Of a stretch of 64,000 bases of DNA, positions 45,716-54,307 are shown one piece after another (the first letter of the stretch is position 1; every line of letters starts with the position of its first letter). Position numbers and translations under genes: made by a program. This stretch comes from Brucella pseudogrignonensis (lineage in GTDB: Bacteria; Pseudomonadota; Alphaproteobacteria; Rhizobiales; Rhizobiaceae). Location: contig NZ_NNRM01000041.1 of NCBI RefSeq assembly GCF_002252525.1, positions 124,001 to 188,000 of the forward strand, written 5' to 3'. The notes below the pieces were generated by a model. The model ran no database searches. It was given only the letters and a program-made list of their open reading frames with translations, and was not told the origin of the DNA.

Positions 45716-46828
45716 TTAAGCCGAAAGCGCCTTGAACTTTGCAAGAATTGCATCGCCCATTTCGGTGGTGCCAACCTTGTTGGTGCCTTCCGACCAGATG
45801 TCGGCAGTGCGCAGACCATCATCGAGAACACCGGCAATCGCAGCTTCCAGACGATCAGCTTCATCGATCAGGTTGAACGAGTAGCGCAGGCACATGGCAA
45901 GCGAGGCGATCATGGCAATCGGATTGGCAACACCCTGGCCAGCAATGTCTGGTGCCGAACCATGTACTGGCTCGTAAAGCGCCTTGCGCTTGCCGGTAAC
46001 ACCATCAGCAGCACCGAGCGAAGCCGACGGCAACATGCCGAGCGAACCGGTCAGCATAGCAGCAACGTCGGAAAGCATATCGCCAAACAGGTTGTCGGTC
46101 ACGATCACGTCGAACTGCTTCGGCCAGCGAACGAGCTGCATACCGCCAGCATCAGCCAGCATATGCTCAAGTTCAACATCCGAATGCTTTTCCTTGTGAC
46201 GAGCGGTAACGACCTGATTCCACAGGACGCCCGACTTCATCACATTGCGCTTTTCCATCGACGTAACTTTGTTGCCGCGGGTGCGCGCAAGTTCAAAAGC
46301 CACATCGGCAATGCGTTCGATTTCGTAGGTGTCGTAAATCTGCGTATCGATACCGCGCTTCTGGCCATTGCCCAGGTCGATGATTTCCTTAGGCTCGCCG
46401 AAGTAAACACCACCGGTAAGCTCGCGCAGGATCAGAATGTCGAGGCCTTCGATCACTTCCGGCTTCAGCGACGATGAATGTGCGAGGGCCGGATAGCAGA
46501 TTGCCGGACGCAAGTTCGCATAAAGTGCGAGATCCTTGCGCAGACGCAAGAGACCTGCTTCGGGACGTACTTCATAAGGAACGCTATCCCACTTAGGACC
46601 GCCAACCGCACCGAAAAGCACAGCATCAGCAGCAAGCGCCTTTTCCATATCCGCATCAGAAATCGCCTGACCGTGCGCATCATATGCCGATCCGCCAACC
46701 AGGCCTTCATCGGTTTCAAAACCGAGATTCAGACCCGAATTGAGGAAAGCGATAATTTTGCGGACCTCAGCCATTGCTTCGGGACCGATGCCATCGCCGG
46801 GCAGGAGAAGGAGTTTTCTGGATGCCAT
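45716..46828 (-). CDS. leuB: 3-isopropylmalate dehydrogenase
   Basis: This is a 370-residue NAD-dependent oxidative decarboxylase of leucine synthesis. [13 protein letters not shown] opens the protein; [10 protein letters not shown] and the signature [27 protein letters not shown] are intact. ATG 46828 ([13 protein letters not shown]) is the family start. A strong hairpin lies about 75 nt upstream. leuD is 11 kb away at 34060. Confidence 0.95.
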   Translation of the reverse strand: MASRKLLLLPGDGIGPEAMAEVRKIIAFLNSGLNLGFETDEGLVGGSAYDAHGQAISDADMEKALAADAVLFGAVGGPKWDSVPYEVRPEAGLLRLRKDLALYANLRPAICYPALAHSSSLKPEVIEGLDILILRELTGGVYFGEPKEIIDLGNGQKRGIDTQIYDTYEIERIADVAFELARTRGNKVTSMEKRNVMKSGVLWNQVVTARHKEKHSDVELEHMLADAGGMQLVRWPKQFDVIVTDNLFGDMLSDVAAMLTGSLGMLPSASLGAADGVTGKRKALYEPVHGSAPDIAGQGVANPIAMIASLAMCLRYSFNLIDEADRLEAAIAGVLDDGLRTADIWSEGTNKVGTTEMGDAILAKFKALSA

Positions 46829-46901
46829 AATGCCAAGCCTCTGTTTTTTCTCACACAATAGCGGCAGGGAAATCAATTTCCGATATCGCGCTTTCAAGTT
46901 C

Positions 46902-46927
46902 CGCGAGGGTTATAGAACCCCCTCGCG
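46902..46927 (-). promoter_or_regulatory. Strong hairpin in leuB 5' region
   Basis: CGCGAGGGTT-ATAG-AACC(CC)CTCGCG forms a 10-bp stem with a two-base bulge, about 75 nt before leuB. A TATAAT (46985-46990, minus strand) lies upstream. A 22-codon frame (minus, from an ATG near 46977) ends inside the hairpin with CTA-TAA but has only three leucine codons, so classical attenuation is doubtful. Confidence 0.5.
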
Positions 46928-47001
46928 CGGCAAGCAACAACCCGCGATGCGAAATTTATGAAAAAGAACAGAGGACATGCAGAAATTATATAACGGCTTT
47001 A

Positions 47002-47036
47002 TCGGGCAGATTCGTTTAAACTTCAAATCTGCCCGA
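47002..47036 (-). terminator. Inverted repeat after the Trm112-like gene
   Basis: Perfect 11-bp arms TCGGGCAGATT/AATCTGCCCGA with a 13-nt loop just after the stop codon. There is no T tract, so it is a possible factor-dependent terminator or mRNA 3' stabiliser. Confidence 0.55.
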
Positions 47037-47049
47037 AGCTGGATACCCT

Positions 47050-47241
47050 CTATTCCAGAGGACGCGCTTCCGATGGCAGCATGATCGGAATACCGCCGCG
47101 AACCGGATAGGCAAGTCTCGCCTTTTGCGAGATCAACTCATTATTTTCCGCATCATATTGGAGCGGCCCCTTGGTTAGCGGACAAACAAGCAGCTCAAGC
47201 AGTTTCACGTCGAGGTTGCCGGTATTTTCATCTATTGCCAT
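47050..47241 (-). CDS. Trm112 family protein
   Basis: This is a 63-residue protein with [29 protein letters not shown] and a hydrophilic end, the bacterial YcaR/Trm112-like fold. The family is zinc-ribbon-like, although only one cysteine remains here, and bacterial members may partner methyltransferases. ATG 47241 has GGGGAAAC upstream; ATG 47262, overlapping the LON-gene stop as ATGA, is an alternative giving 70 residues. Confidence 0.85.
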   Translation of the reverse strand: MAIDENTGNLDVKLLELLVCPLTKGPLQYDAENNELISQKARLAYPVRGGIPIMLPSEARPLE

Positions 47242-47258
47242 TATTGTTTCCCCAGCAG

Positions 47259-47954
47259 TCATTGCAGACGCGAACCATAATCGTCTTTGGCCTTCGCCAG
47301 AACCATTTCGGTAATCGCGATGAGGGTCGCGGCCCGTGTTTTTAAATCTGCAGCTTCCAGAAGCGCCTGCTTTTCAGCAGGACCGAAGGGAGACATCATC
47401 GAAAGCGCATTGACCAGTGTGTCGTTGGCAGCCCGCGAAATACTATCCCAGTCCGCTTCCAGATTATGCACTTCAAGATAGTCCTTGAAAGCACGCAACA
47501 ACGCTTCTCGATCAATCTCACCGATATCGCGCGCCGCTTCAAGATCGGTCAGGAACGGTGCAATTTTGCATTGGCGATAAGGCCTGCGGCAGTTCACTTC
47601 TTCCAGAACCCGGAACCGGCAGATGCCCTGCAATGTAATAAGCACACGGCCGTCGCCAGTCTCGGAATAAGTGGTGATCCGTCCAAGACATCCAACCTGA
47701 CTCAATTGCGGTCGAGCAGTCTCGTCGAACGTCTCGCCTTCGTCGTCGTCATCTGCATCTTCAATACGAGGCTGGATCATCGCGATAATCCGCTTACCAG
47801 CGAGCGCGTCTTCGACCATTTCGAGATAGCGTGGCTCAAAAATGTTCAGTGGCAGCTGGCCACCGGGCAAAAGAAGGGCTCCCTTGAGCGGAAATACCGG
47901 AACAAGCTCCGGAATATCCGAAGCTGTCCGATATCGGGCATTGCCCACTTGCAT
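47259..47954 (-). CDS. LON peptidase substrate-binding-domain protein
   Basis: This 231-residue protein consists of the N-terminal LON domain only: [28 protein letters not shown] near the start and [17 protein letters not shown] in the middle, with a helical C-terminus. No AAA or protease part is present, as is normal for stand-alone members, which are thought to bind unfolded proteins. SD AGGAGAAAG precedes the ATG. It is coupled to the Trm112-like gene. Confidence 0.88.
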   Translation of the reverse strand: MQVGNARYRTASDIPELVPVFPLKGALLLPGGQLPLNIFEPRYLEMVEDALAGKRIIAMIQPRIEDADDDDEGETFDETARPQLSQVGCLGRITTYSETGDGRVLITLQGICRFRVLEEVNCRRPYRQCKIAPFLTDLEAARDIGEIDREALLRAFKDYLEVHNLEADWDSISRAANDTLVNALSMMSPFGPAEKQALLEAADLKTRAATLIAITEMVLAKAKDDYGSRLQ

Positions 47955-47969
47955 GACTTTCTCCTTCTG

Positions 47970-48070
47970 AGCATTTCCAGTAAAAGTGCGAAGCGGCTTT
48001 GCATATGAAAATGCATAAAAATAAAGAGATAAAGTGGCTTCAATGGTTCCGTATTATGAAGCCGCTTAAG
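47970..48070 (+). repeat. Bru-RS-like palindromic repeat, copy B
   Basis: The element begins AGCATTTCCAGTAAAAGTGCGAAG as copy A does and ends with GGTTCCGTATTATGAAGCCGCTT. The middle is shortened and diverged. It fills the gap between the LON-domain and thioredoxin genes, and its right edge overlaps the TAA stop of the thioredoxin gene (48066-48068). Confidence 0.65.
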
Positions 48071-49043
48071 AAAACAGGAGCGATGAAAGCTTGCGGCGCG
48101 CGCCCAGTGTCGCCGGATCTGCGTTGCCCCATGCCTCAAAGAATTGAAGAAGTTGCTTGCGCGCACCATCATCGTTCCAGCTGCGATCAGCCTTCATGAC
48201 AGCCAGCAACTCATCAGCCGCTTCAACACGTCGTCCCTGCGCATTGCGCACTTGCGCAAGATCGTAACGCGCCTGAAAATCGTTCGGATCAGCCTGAACA
48301 CGACGCTCCAGCTCTACCGGATCACCGATCAGCTTCACCTGATCAGCAAGTGCAAGCCGCGCTTCAAGCGCACGAACCGGCGCTGCATCCTGCTTGTCAG
48401 CAGGCAGGCTTGCCAGAATTTCGCGCGCCTTCTCAGCATCACCTGATTCAAGCAGGCAAGTCGCCAGACCGACAACAGCATCGACATTATCAGGCGCAAC
48501 CTGCAGGATTGACGAGAAAATCTGCGCCGATTGCACGAAATCACCAGCTTCAACCAGTTCCTTGGCCGCGGCCACGGCTTCGGCAATTGCCGCTTCCTGA
48601 TCGCTTGGGCCACCTATTTTCGCGATGAATTCCTTCACCTTGGATTCAGGCAGCGCTCCCATAAAGCCATCAGCAGGCTGTCCGTTCACAAAGGCAATGA
48701 CAGCTGGGATGGACTGGATGCCGAGCTGACCCGCGATCGACGGATGGTCGTCGATATTCATCTTAACGAGCTTGACTGCACCGCCTGCTTCACGAACCGC
48801 GTTTTCGATAATTGGCGTGAGCTGTTTGCAAGGGCCGCACCATGGCGCCCAGAAATCAACGAGGACGGGCTGATTTCGCGATTCCGCGATGACATCGGCC
48901 TGAAAGGCTGCAGTCGTTGTGTCCTTGATAAGATCATTGCCGCCCAGAGACGCGCCACCGGCGGTTGGAGCCGAGGTGCCAAAAGACACATTGCCGGTCA
49001 TTTGCGCACCTGAGTTCGAATAGGGATTGTTCTGGCTCGTCAT
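48066..49043 (-). CDS. Thioredoxin-TPR co-chaperone (YbbN/CnoX type)
   Basis: This is a 325-residue protein. The thioredoxin domain carries WAPWCGPCKQLTP, the intact CGPC redox site, near residue 65. C-terminal TPR-like helices (about 150-325, with LVEAGDFVQSAQIFSSIL, DAVVGLATCLLESGDAEKA) match YbbN/CnoX. E. coli YbbN has lost the redox motif but this protein keeps it, as alphaproteobacterial members do, so it may both hold and repair oxidised proteins. It lies upstream of the LON-domain gene. ATG 49043 follows AAGGAA. Confidence 0.88.
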   Translation of the reverse strand: MTSQNNPYSNSGAQMTGNVSFGTSAPTAGGASLGGNDLIKDTTTAAFQADVIAESRNQPVLVDFWAPWCGPCKQLTPIIENAVREAGGAVKLVKMNIDDHPSIAGQLGIQSIPAVIAFVNGQPADGFMGALPESKVKEFIAKIGGPSDQEAAIAEAVAAAKELVEAGDFVQSAQIFSSILQVAPDNVDAVVGLATCLLESGDAEKAREILASLPADKQDAAPVRALEARLALADQVKLIGDPVELERRVQADPNDFQARYDLAQVRNAQGRRVEAADELLAVMKADRSWNDDGARKQLLQFFEAWGNADPATLGARRKLSSLLFS

Positions 49044-49172
49044 CGGATATTCCTTATGTCTTCCAGCTTGCATATAGGGCAGCGGCAGGCCGGTTTCGAT
49101 ATGTCAGTTTGTATCTGCAGCAACCAATTGCAAGCCGCCATCGCACGGCAAGCGTCACTTACCAGTCTATAC

Positions 49173-49688
49173 CTATGAAGACGCCTTCGCATCCTCTGAA
49201 ACAGCAAGAATGCGCACGTCATGTCCTGTCGCAGCAAGAAAGCGCATCAGGTCGTCCCGCTTGATCGATGTCGTGGCTTCGTTCGTCAGAGGATGCCCAT
49301 TAATGATGTCGTTTTCCATCAGACTTGCGTCGAGGACGATCTGAACATTATGCCCTGTATCGTTTACCGCGCCAAAGACCGTAACACCGCCAGGCACCAC
49401 GCCGAGGTATTCCATCAGCTTCTCTGGCTTGCCAAAGGAAACGCGGCTGGAAGCACCAATAATCTGATGGATCGACTTGAGATCAACCACTGCTTCTTCA
49501 TCCACTGTCACCAGAAAGAAATTGTCTTTCTTGTCCTTCAGAAACAGATTCTTGGTGTGACCTCCGGCGATTTCGCCACGCAGGCTTTGTGAATCGGCGA
49601 CTGTGAACAATGGTGGATGCTCCACCGTCTTCACCTCGATATCGAGGTTTTTCAAATATTCATGCAGCTCGGCCGATGTCATGGGCAT
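49173..49688 (-). CDS. YbaK/prolyl-tRNA deacylase-like protein (ProX/PrdX family)
   Basis: This 171-residue trans-editing protein is predicted to hydrolyse mischarged aminoacyl-tRNAs such as Ala-tRNA-Pro. EHPPLFTVADSQSLRGEIAGGHTKNLFLKDKK is the family N-terminus, and GAVNDTGHNVQIVLD and HPLTNEATTSI are conserved core motifs. A perfect palindrome lies 24-40 bp upstream of the ATG. Confidence 0.88.
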   Translation of the reverse strand: MPMTSAELHEYLKNLDIEVKTVEHPPLFTVADSQSLRGEIAGGHTKNLFLKDKKDNFFLVTVDEEAVVDLKSIHQIIGASSRVSFGKPEKLMEYLGVVPGGVTVFGAVNDTGHNVQIVLDASLMENDIINGHPLTNEATTSIKRDDLMRFLAATGHDVRILAVSEDAKASS

Positions 49689-50077
49689 AAGATTCTGTTC
49701 CCTGAATGCGCGGTCTTTTCAAAAGACCATTATAGAAGCGTTGTTATACACTTAATCACGCAGGCCAAAGACGCAATAGCCGTATTTTGCCATCGCAGAG
49801 CGATTGCTTCCGAACAGGCCCGAAGCACCGTGATGAATCGTAAAAGCAAAAATATATGCATTCGAATGCAGCTGATTCACACTGATTTGGCGAGGCTGAG
49901 CCTAAGTTGCAAAGGCAAAGCATCTTATTCACAACGGGGCGAGGAATAATTTTTACTATTAATATCAATAGCTTATGTTATTTCAGCTTTTTCTTTTCAG
50001 GAAAGAACATTTTCCCTGTTGCAATATCAAAAGCGTTGGGCCATATAGCGCCTGCCTGACGGAAACGACTGGCGCGA
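49689..50077. other. Intergenic region upstream of tRNA-Gly
   Basis: These 389 bp contain a perfect palindrome GGTCTTTT-C-AAAAGACC (49712-49728) near the YbaK-like gene, TGCATTCGAATGCA (49857-49870), and an AT-rich stretch (49940-50000) that may hold the tRNA promoter. Short reading frames here show no protein-like features. Confidence 0.5.
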
Positions 50078-50152
50078 GCGGGTGTAGCTCAGGGGTAGAG
50101 CACAACCTTGCCAAGGTTGGGGTCGAGGGTTCGAATCCCTTCGCCCGCTCCA
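50078..50152 (+). tRNA. tRNA-Gly(GCC)
   Basis: The 75-nt cloverleaf has acceptor GCGGGTG/CGCCCGC, D arm AGCTC-AGGGGT-AGAGC, anticodon stem AACCTT-GCC-AAGGTT with anticodon GCC, T arm GAGGG-TTCGAAT-CCCTT, and an encoded CCA. It is isolated and followed by a terminator. Confidence 0.97.
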
Positions 50153-50179
50153 GTTTTCCGTTGAGTATAGGCAACAAAG

Positions 50180-50202
50180 TCCCGGTTTCGTCCGGGATTT
50201 TT
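50180..50202 (+). terminator. tRNA-Gly terminator
   Basis: Stem TCCCGG/CCGGGA with loop TTTCGT, followed by TTTTTGC. Confidence 0.85.
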
Positions 50203-50213
50203 GCTTTTTGTAC

Positions 50214-50250
50214 TCCAAAAACCGTTTCACACTTTTCGGAATGCGCTCTA
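50214..50250 (-). repeat. Dispersed repeat, copy 5
   Basis: CCAAAAACCGTTTCACAC-TTTTCGGAATGCGCTCTA. On the minus strand it begins TAG-AGCGCATTCCGAAAAG, the TAG being the permease stop codon. Confidence 0.75.
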
Positions 50251-51288
50251 AAGCGTACGACGATTGCTTGCCAGCAGCCACAAGAGATAGACGCCACCGA
50301 GCAGACCTGTCGTCAAACCTATTGGCATTTTTACATTGAGCGGAAAATGCTGGCTGACGAGATCAGCCCCTATCAGCAATGTCGCGCCCATAAGCGCGCT
50401 TGCAACAAGCGGCACACCGGCTGCACGCGTCAGCCGCCGCACCAGTTGCGGGGCAGCAAGCGCGATAAAGGCTATCGGCCCAGCCGCAGCCGTTGCAATT
50501 GATGTCAGGCCAACAGCGGCTAAAACCATGATTAGCCGCGTCGATTCAGTTGCGACACCCAGCTGGCGTGCAGCATCGTCCCCCATTTCGATCAGATCAA
50601 TCCGCTGGGCATGATAAATCGCAACCGGCAGGATCGCCGCGAAGCCGATGACGGCAGGCAACGCATGAGACCAGGTTCGGGTGTTCAGTGAGCCGGCAAG
50701 CCAGAGCTGTGCCGATGCCGCCTGATCAAGATCACCTGCGACAAGCATCACCGTATTTAAACCGGACAGAACCGCCCCCACACCAATGCCAACCAGGATA
50801 AGCCGATAACCACCCGTCGTTCGGCCTTTCATCGCGAGCAGAAACACAATCAGCGCTGTGCCGATACCGGATAAAACAGCAGCCAATGCAGTTTCAAATG
50901 GCCCGGAATTGAAGAGGATTATCTGGACGATAGCGCCCGTTGCCGCGCCCGTCGTAAACCCTATGATGTCGGGCGATCCAAGCGCATTGCGTGAGATGGA
51001 TTGAAAGATCGATCCCGCCATACCCAGTGAAGCACCAACGAAAAGTGCGGTTATCAAGCGAGGAAGGCGCACGCGAAAAATTATTCGGTCGGTCGTTGGA
51101 TTAAGACCATGGCCCGTGACGCTTTTGAGAATATCATTGGGGGTAAAACCCATGCTGCCTGTACCCAGATGCATGACGCCCATAGCGCAGGCGAGCACAA
51201 TCAGCAGAATACAAAAAAGCAATGTTCTCATTCGCCATTGAATGGAAAATGAACCGAAACGCAGGACAGATCGACGTTGAGCACTCAT
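50248..51288 (-). CDS. Iron-siderophore ABC transporter permease (FecCD family, FepG-like)
   Basis: This is a 346-residue permease with about nine to ten TM segments. RVRLPRLITALFVGASLGMAGSIFQSISRNALGSPDIIGFTTGA is the FecCD N-terminal signature, and GPIAFIALAAPQLVRRL is the conserved EAA-like loop that contacts the ATPase. It is the last gene of the minus-strand operon; ATG 51288 overlaps the preceding permease by four bases. Its TAG stop is the first codon of a dispersed repeat. Confidence 0.92.
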   Translation of the reverse strand: MSAQRRSVLRFGSFSIQWRMRTLLFCILLIVLACAMGVMHLGTGSMGFTPNDILKSVTGHGLNPTTDRIIFRVRLPRLITALFVGASLGMAGSIFQSISRNALGSPDIIGFTTGAATGAIVQIILFNSGPFETALAAVLSGIGTALIVFLLAMKGRTTGGYRLILVGIGVGAVLSGLNTVMLVAGDLDQAASAQLWLAGSLNTRTWSHALPAVIGFAAILPVAIYHAQRIDLIEMGDDAARQLGVATESTRLIMVLAAVGLTSIATAAAGPIAFIALAAPQLVRRLTRAAGVPLVASALMGATLLIGADLVSQHFPLNVKMPIGLTTGLLGGVYLLWLLASNRRTL

Positions 51289-52340
51289 AGTTTTGACAGC
51301 CGGAATCTGCGAACAACGAAAATGAAGAATGGTCCACCGAGCAGCATCGAAACGATGCCCGCCGCAACCTCTGAAGGTGCTGCGATCACGCGCCCGATAA
51401 TATCTGCGCCGAGCAATAGAATGGCTGCGAACAGCGCTGAATACGGTAAAATCCAGCGATAGTTCGGCCCAACCACAATCCGGGCGAGATGTGGAGCCAC
51501 CAATCCCACAAATCCTATCGGCCCGGCACCCGCTGTTGCAGCGCCAGCAAGAAGCATGACAGACAGGCAGGAAAGGAACCAGGTGCGATAGACATCCACG
51601 CCCAGTGCAGCAGCCAGTTCTTTGCCCAGTGCAAGCGCGTTCAATCGTCCGGCAATCGAAAATGCTGCAATCAATCCGGCAGCGATCGAAACAACAAGTA
51701 CCGCAATGACATCATATCCCCTGCCTTCGACGGAGCCCGCCGACCAGTGACGAAATTGATCCAAAACAGATGTTGGCGCATTGATGATGAGAATGCCCGC
51801 AACAGAAGCCAGAACGACGGATATTCCCGCACCTGCCAGCACCAGACGAACGGGATTGGTCCCAGCGCGCCTTTCCTGTCCCAGAAAGAAAACCGCGACC
51901 CCGGCAAGGCCCGCACCAGCAAAGGCAAACCAGACATATTGTGAAACACTTGTCAGGTTAAACGCCACGATCCCAAGGATGACCGCAACCGCAGCCCCTG
52001 CATTGATGCCCAGCAATCCCGGCTCAGCCAGTGGATTGCGGGTCACAGCCTGCATCACGGCACCTGCGACGCCCAGCGCCAACCCGACCATAATGGCAAT
52101 AATGGTACGCGGAACCCGCAATTCGCGGATGATCAGATGCTCATTACTTTGAAGATCTGGCATCCAGAGCGCCTGCACGGTATCGGCAAGCGAGATCGAA
52201 CGCGAACCGAGCACCAGGCTTGCGAAGACGGCAAGCAACAGCACCACAAGCCCCGCAATCAGCCCCCAAAAGCGGCGTTGCCTCTCCGATACGCGAGAGA
52301 ACCCACAAATTCTCTTTTGTTGAAACAAGCCGGCGATCAT
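51285..52340 (-). CDS. Iron-siderophore ABC transporter permease (FecCD family, FepD-like)
   Basis: This is a 351-residue permease that pairs with the next one. RELRVPRTIIAIMVGLALGVAGAVMQAVTRNPLAEPGLLGINAGA and GPIGFVGLVAPHLARIVVG are family motifs. It overlaps the binding-protein gene by four bases (ATGA), as expected for a coupled importer. Confidence 0.92.
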   Translation of the reverse strand: MIAGLFQQKRICGFSRVSERQRRFWGLIAGLVVLLLAVFASLVLGSRSISLADTVQALWMPDLQSNEHLIIRELRVPRTIIAIMVGLALGVAGAVMQAVTRNPLAEPGLLGINAGAAVAVILGIVAFNLTSVSQYVWFAFAGAGLAGVAVFFLGQERRAGTNPVRLVLAGAGISVVLASVAGILIINAPTSVLDQFRHWSAGSVEGRGYDVIAVLVVSIAAGLIAAFSIAGRLNALALGKELAAALGVDVYRTWFLSCLSVMLLAGAATAGAGPIGFVGLVAPHLARIVVGPNYRWILPYSALFAAILLLGADIIGRVIAAPSEVAAGIVSMLLGGPFFIFVVRRFRLSKL

Positions 52341-53299
52341 TTACGGAAATGCGGGACGACCATATCGATCATCTGAATGCCCGAATAATAGTCGATGCGA
52401 AAGGATGTCGGCCCAAGCGAATAGACCTGGTTGCCTTTCACGGCATCCAGATTGGCAAGCACCGGGTCACTCAGAAATGAGTGTACATCGCCTTCCAGGC
52501 CGCGCAGGAGAAACACACTCTTACCGGTTACAGCAGCGGAAAGGTTCTCGTGCGAAATGAAATCAAAATCCGAACTGCGTGTGACTTGCTTTGTGAGAGC
52601 ATCCGGCAAACCCGCGACTTTAAACCCAAGCGCTTCCAACAATTGTGCCTGTGCACTTGTTTGTTTGCCAATCGAGTAGCTGTTTCCGATATTATAACCG
52701 ACAATCGTTACCGGATCGACAGGCGCTGTGATCTCCGCTGCAGCCTTGGCAGCATAATCATCAAAGCGCGCAACGCTTGCGACAACCTCATCCTCAAGAC
52801 CTGCGGCCTTGCCGAGTTGCTTCGCAATATCCTGCCAGCTCTGATTGGAATAATTGACCACCATGGTCGGGATGCCTTGCGCGACAAGCTCTGCATATTG
52901 GGGCAGAACGCTGTCCGCACCTGTCGCTGAAACAACAACCAGATCAGGCTCGGCTGCGATAATTGCCTCAATATCGAATTCCAGATTGGAGTAGAGAACC
53001 TCGACGCCACGCTCATCCGCCACCTTGGCCCATTGTGAAAAGAAGCCCTTTTCATCGGTCAAAGGACTTGGCGTGGTTGCCGCACTGGCGACCAGCGGCG
53101 CATTGATGGCCAACAGAATACCCGTCAGGCTCGGCGCAGTCGAAACAATCCGCAAGGGTTTGGATTTCAGCGTCAGCGTGCCCGAATGATGTTCGATGGT
53201 TCGGGGCCATGCTGCATCTTCCGCAAGCGCCAATTTGAAGGGCAAAACCAGCAACGCAAGCATTACCAGAAACTTGAGAACATTCTTACTAAGTGCCAT
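52337..53299 (-). CDS. Iron-siderophore periplasmic binding protein (FepB/FecB type)
   Basis: This 320-residue protein has a signal peptide (LKFLVMLALLVLPFKLALA) and class III binding-protein lobes: RIVSTAPSLTGILLAIN, the Glu-containing EAIIAAEPDLVVVSATG, and a long bridging helix. It delivers a ferric chelate to the FecCD permeases. First gene of its operon and divergent from the ATPase gene across a 156-bp gap. Confidence 0.9.
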   Translation of the reverse strand: MALSKNVLKFLVMLALLVLPFKLALAEDAAWPRTIEHHSGTLTLKSKPLRIVSTAPSLTGILLAINAPLVASAATTPSPLTDEKGFFSQWAKVADERGVEVLYSNLEFDIEAIIAAEPDLVVVSATGADSVLPQYAELVAQGIPTMVVNYSNQSWQDIAKQLGKAAGLEDEVVASVARFDDYAAKAAAEITAPVDPVTIVGYNIGNSYSIGKQTSAQAQLLEALGFKVAGLPDALTKQVTRSSDFDFISHENLSAAVTGKSVFLLRGLEGDVHSFLSDPVLANLDAVKGNQVYSLGPTSFRIDYYSGIQMIDMVVPHFRK

Positions 53300-53373
53300 A
53301 GCTGATACTTCGTTGCCGCGTTATGCAATGGGATGAGAAGGCGCATCATAAAACATGATCGCGCCACTCCATA

Positions 53374-53398
53374 TTGCAGAACGCATTCTACAATGCAA
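53374..53398. promoter_or_regulatory. Nested palindrome in the fepB/fepC-like divergent gap
   Basis: TTGCA and TGCAA flank GAACGCATTCTACAA, which itself contains GCATT-CTAC-AATGC. This is a possible operator for both importer units. It does not match a textbook Fur box, and I cannot assign a regulator. Confidence 0.4.
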
Positions 53399-53455
53399 TA
53401 CGAGGCAATGCAGAGTGACACGCATACCCTGCCGACGATCCATCGAGGAGCCGCA

Positions 53456-54259
53456 ATGACACACCGCCTTCACGCTGAAGCCGTGACCCTGAAATACGAC
53501 GAGAGAACGGTTGCAACCGATCTGTCGGTATCTATTCCGGATGCGTCATTCACCGTGATTGTCGGCCCGAATGCCTGTGGAAAATCTACCCTGCTCAGAG
53601 CATTGTCGCGATTGCTCAAGCCAAGTCAGGGGAAGATCATTCTCGACGGCGGCGATATCGCGAGTTTGCCTGCAAAAGAGACCGCCCGACGGCTGGGGTT
53701 GCTGCCGCAAAGCTCGACTGCACCGGAAGGTATCACTGTTGCAGACCTGGTAGCTCGCGGCCGTTACCCGCATCAGTCATTTTTGAGGCAATGGTCAGAA
53801 GCTGATGAACTGGCCGTGGCGCAAGCGATGGACGCCACCCGCATCACCGAATTGGCGGGAAGGCTTGTCGATGAACTCTCCGGTGGCCAGCGCCAGCGCG
53901 TATGGATTGCGCTCGTTCTGGCACAGGAAACACCAATCCTGCTTCTGGATGAGCCAACAACCTATCTCGACATCGCACACCAGATTGAGCTGCTTGATCT
54001 GCTTGCGCAGCTTAATAGACAAGGGCGAACAGTCGTCGCCGTACTCCATGAACTGAACCACGCCTGTCGTTATGCGACCCACCTGATTGCCATGCGGGAA
54101 GGTGCTATTATAGCGCAGGGCAAGCCGTCTGAAATCGTCACCGAACAACTGGTTAAAGACGCATTCGGGCTGTCTTCGATCATCATTCCGGACCCGGTTT
54201 CGGGGACGCCGCTGATCGTTCCGAAAAGCAGCGCCGCCCATATCGAGCCTGCGGAATAG
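53456..54259 (+). CDS. Iron-siderophore ABC transporter ATP-binding protein (FepC type)
   Basis: This 267-residue ATPase has Walker A GPNACGKSTL (near residue 39), signature LSGGQRQRVWIAL and Walker B ILLLDEPTTYLD, with the H-loop in VLHELNHACRYA. It is typical of the FepC/FhuC group. It is transcribed away from its binding protein and permeases. ATG 53456 follows GAGGAG. The gene converges on the IclR regulator, with a dispersed repeat hairpin between. Confidence 0.92.
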   Translation: MTHRLHAEAVTLKYDERTVATDLSVSIPDASFTVIVGPNACGKSTLLRALSRLLKPSQGKIILDGGDIASLPAKETARRLGLLPQSSTAPEGITVADLVARGRYPHQSFLRQWSEADELAVAQAMDATRITELAGRLVDELSGGQRQRVWIALVLAQETPILLLDEPTTYLDIAHQIELLDLLAQLNRQGRTVVAVLHELNHACRYATHLIAMREGAIIAQGKPSEIVTEQLVKDAFGLSSIIIPDPVSGTPLIVPKSSAAHIEPAE

Positions 54260-54267
54260 CACGTATT

Positions 54268-54307
54268 CCACTCTGAAAACCGGACCCGGTTTTCGGGATG
54301 CGCTCTA
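54268..54307 (-). repeat. Dispersed repeat, copy 6, also hairpin between convergent genes
   Basis: GAAAACCGG-AC-CCGGTTTTC (54274-54293) is a nearly loop-free 9-bp hairpin followed by GGGATGCGCTCTA. On the minus strand it begins TAG-AGCGCATCCCG, the TAG being the IclR-gene stop. It may terminate both transcripts. Confidence 0.7.
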
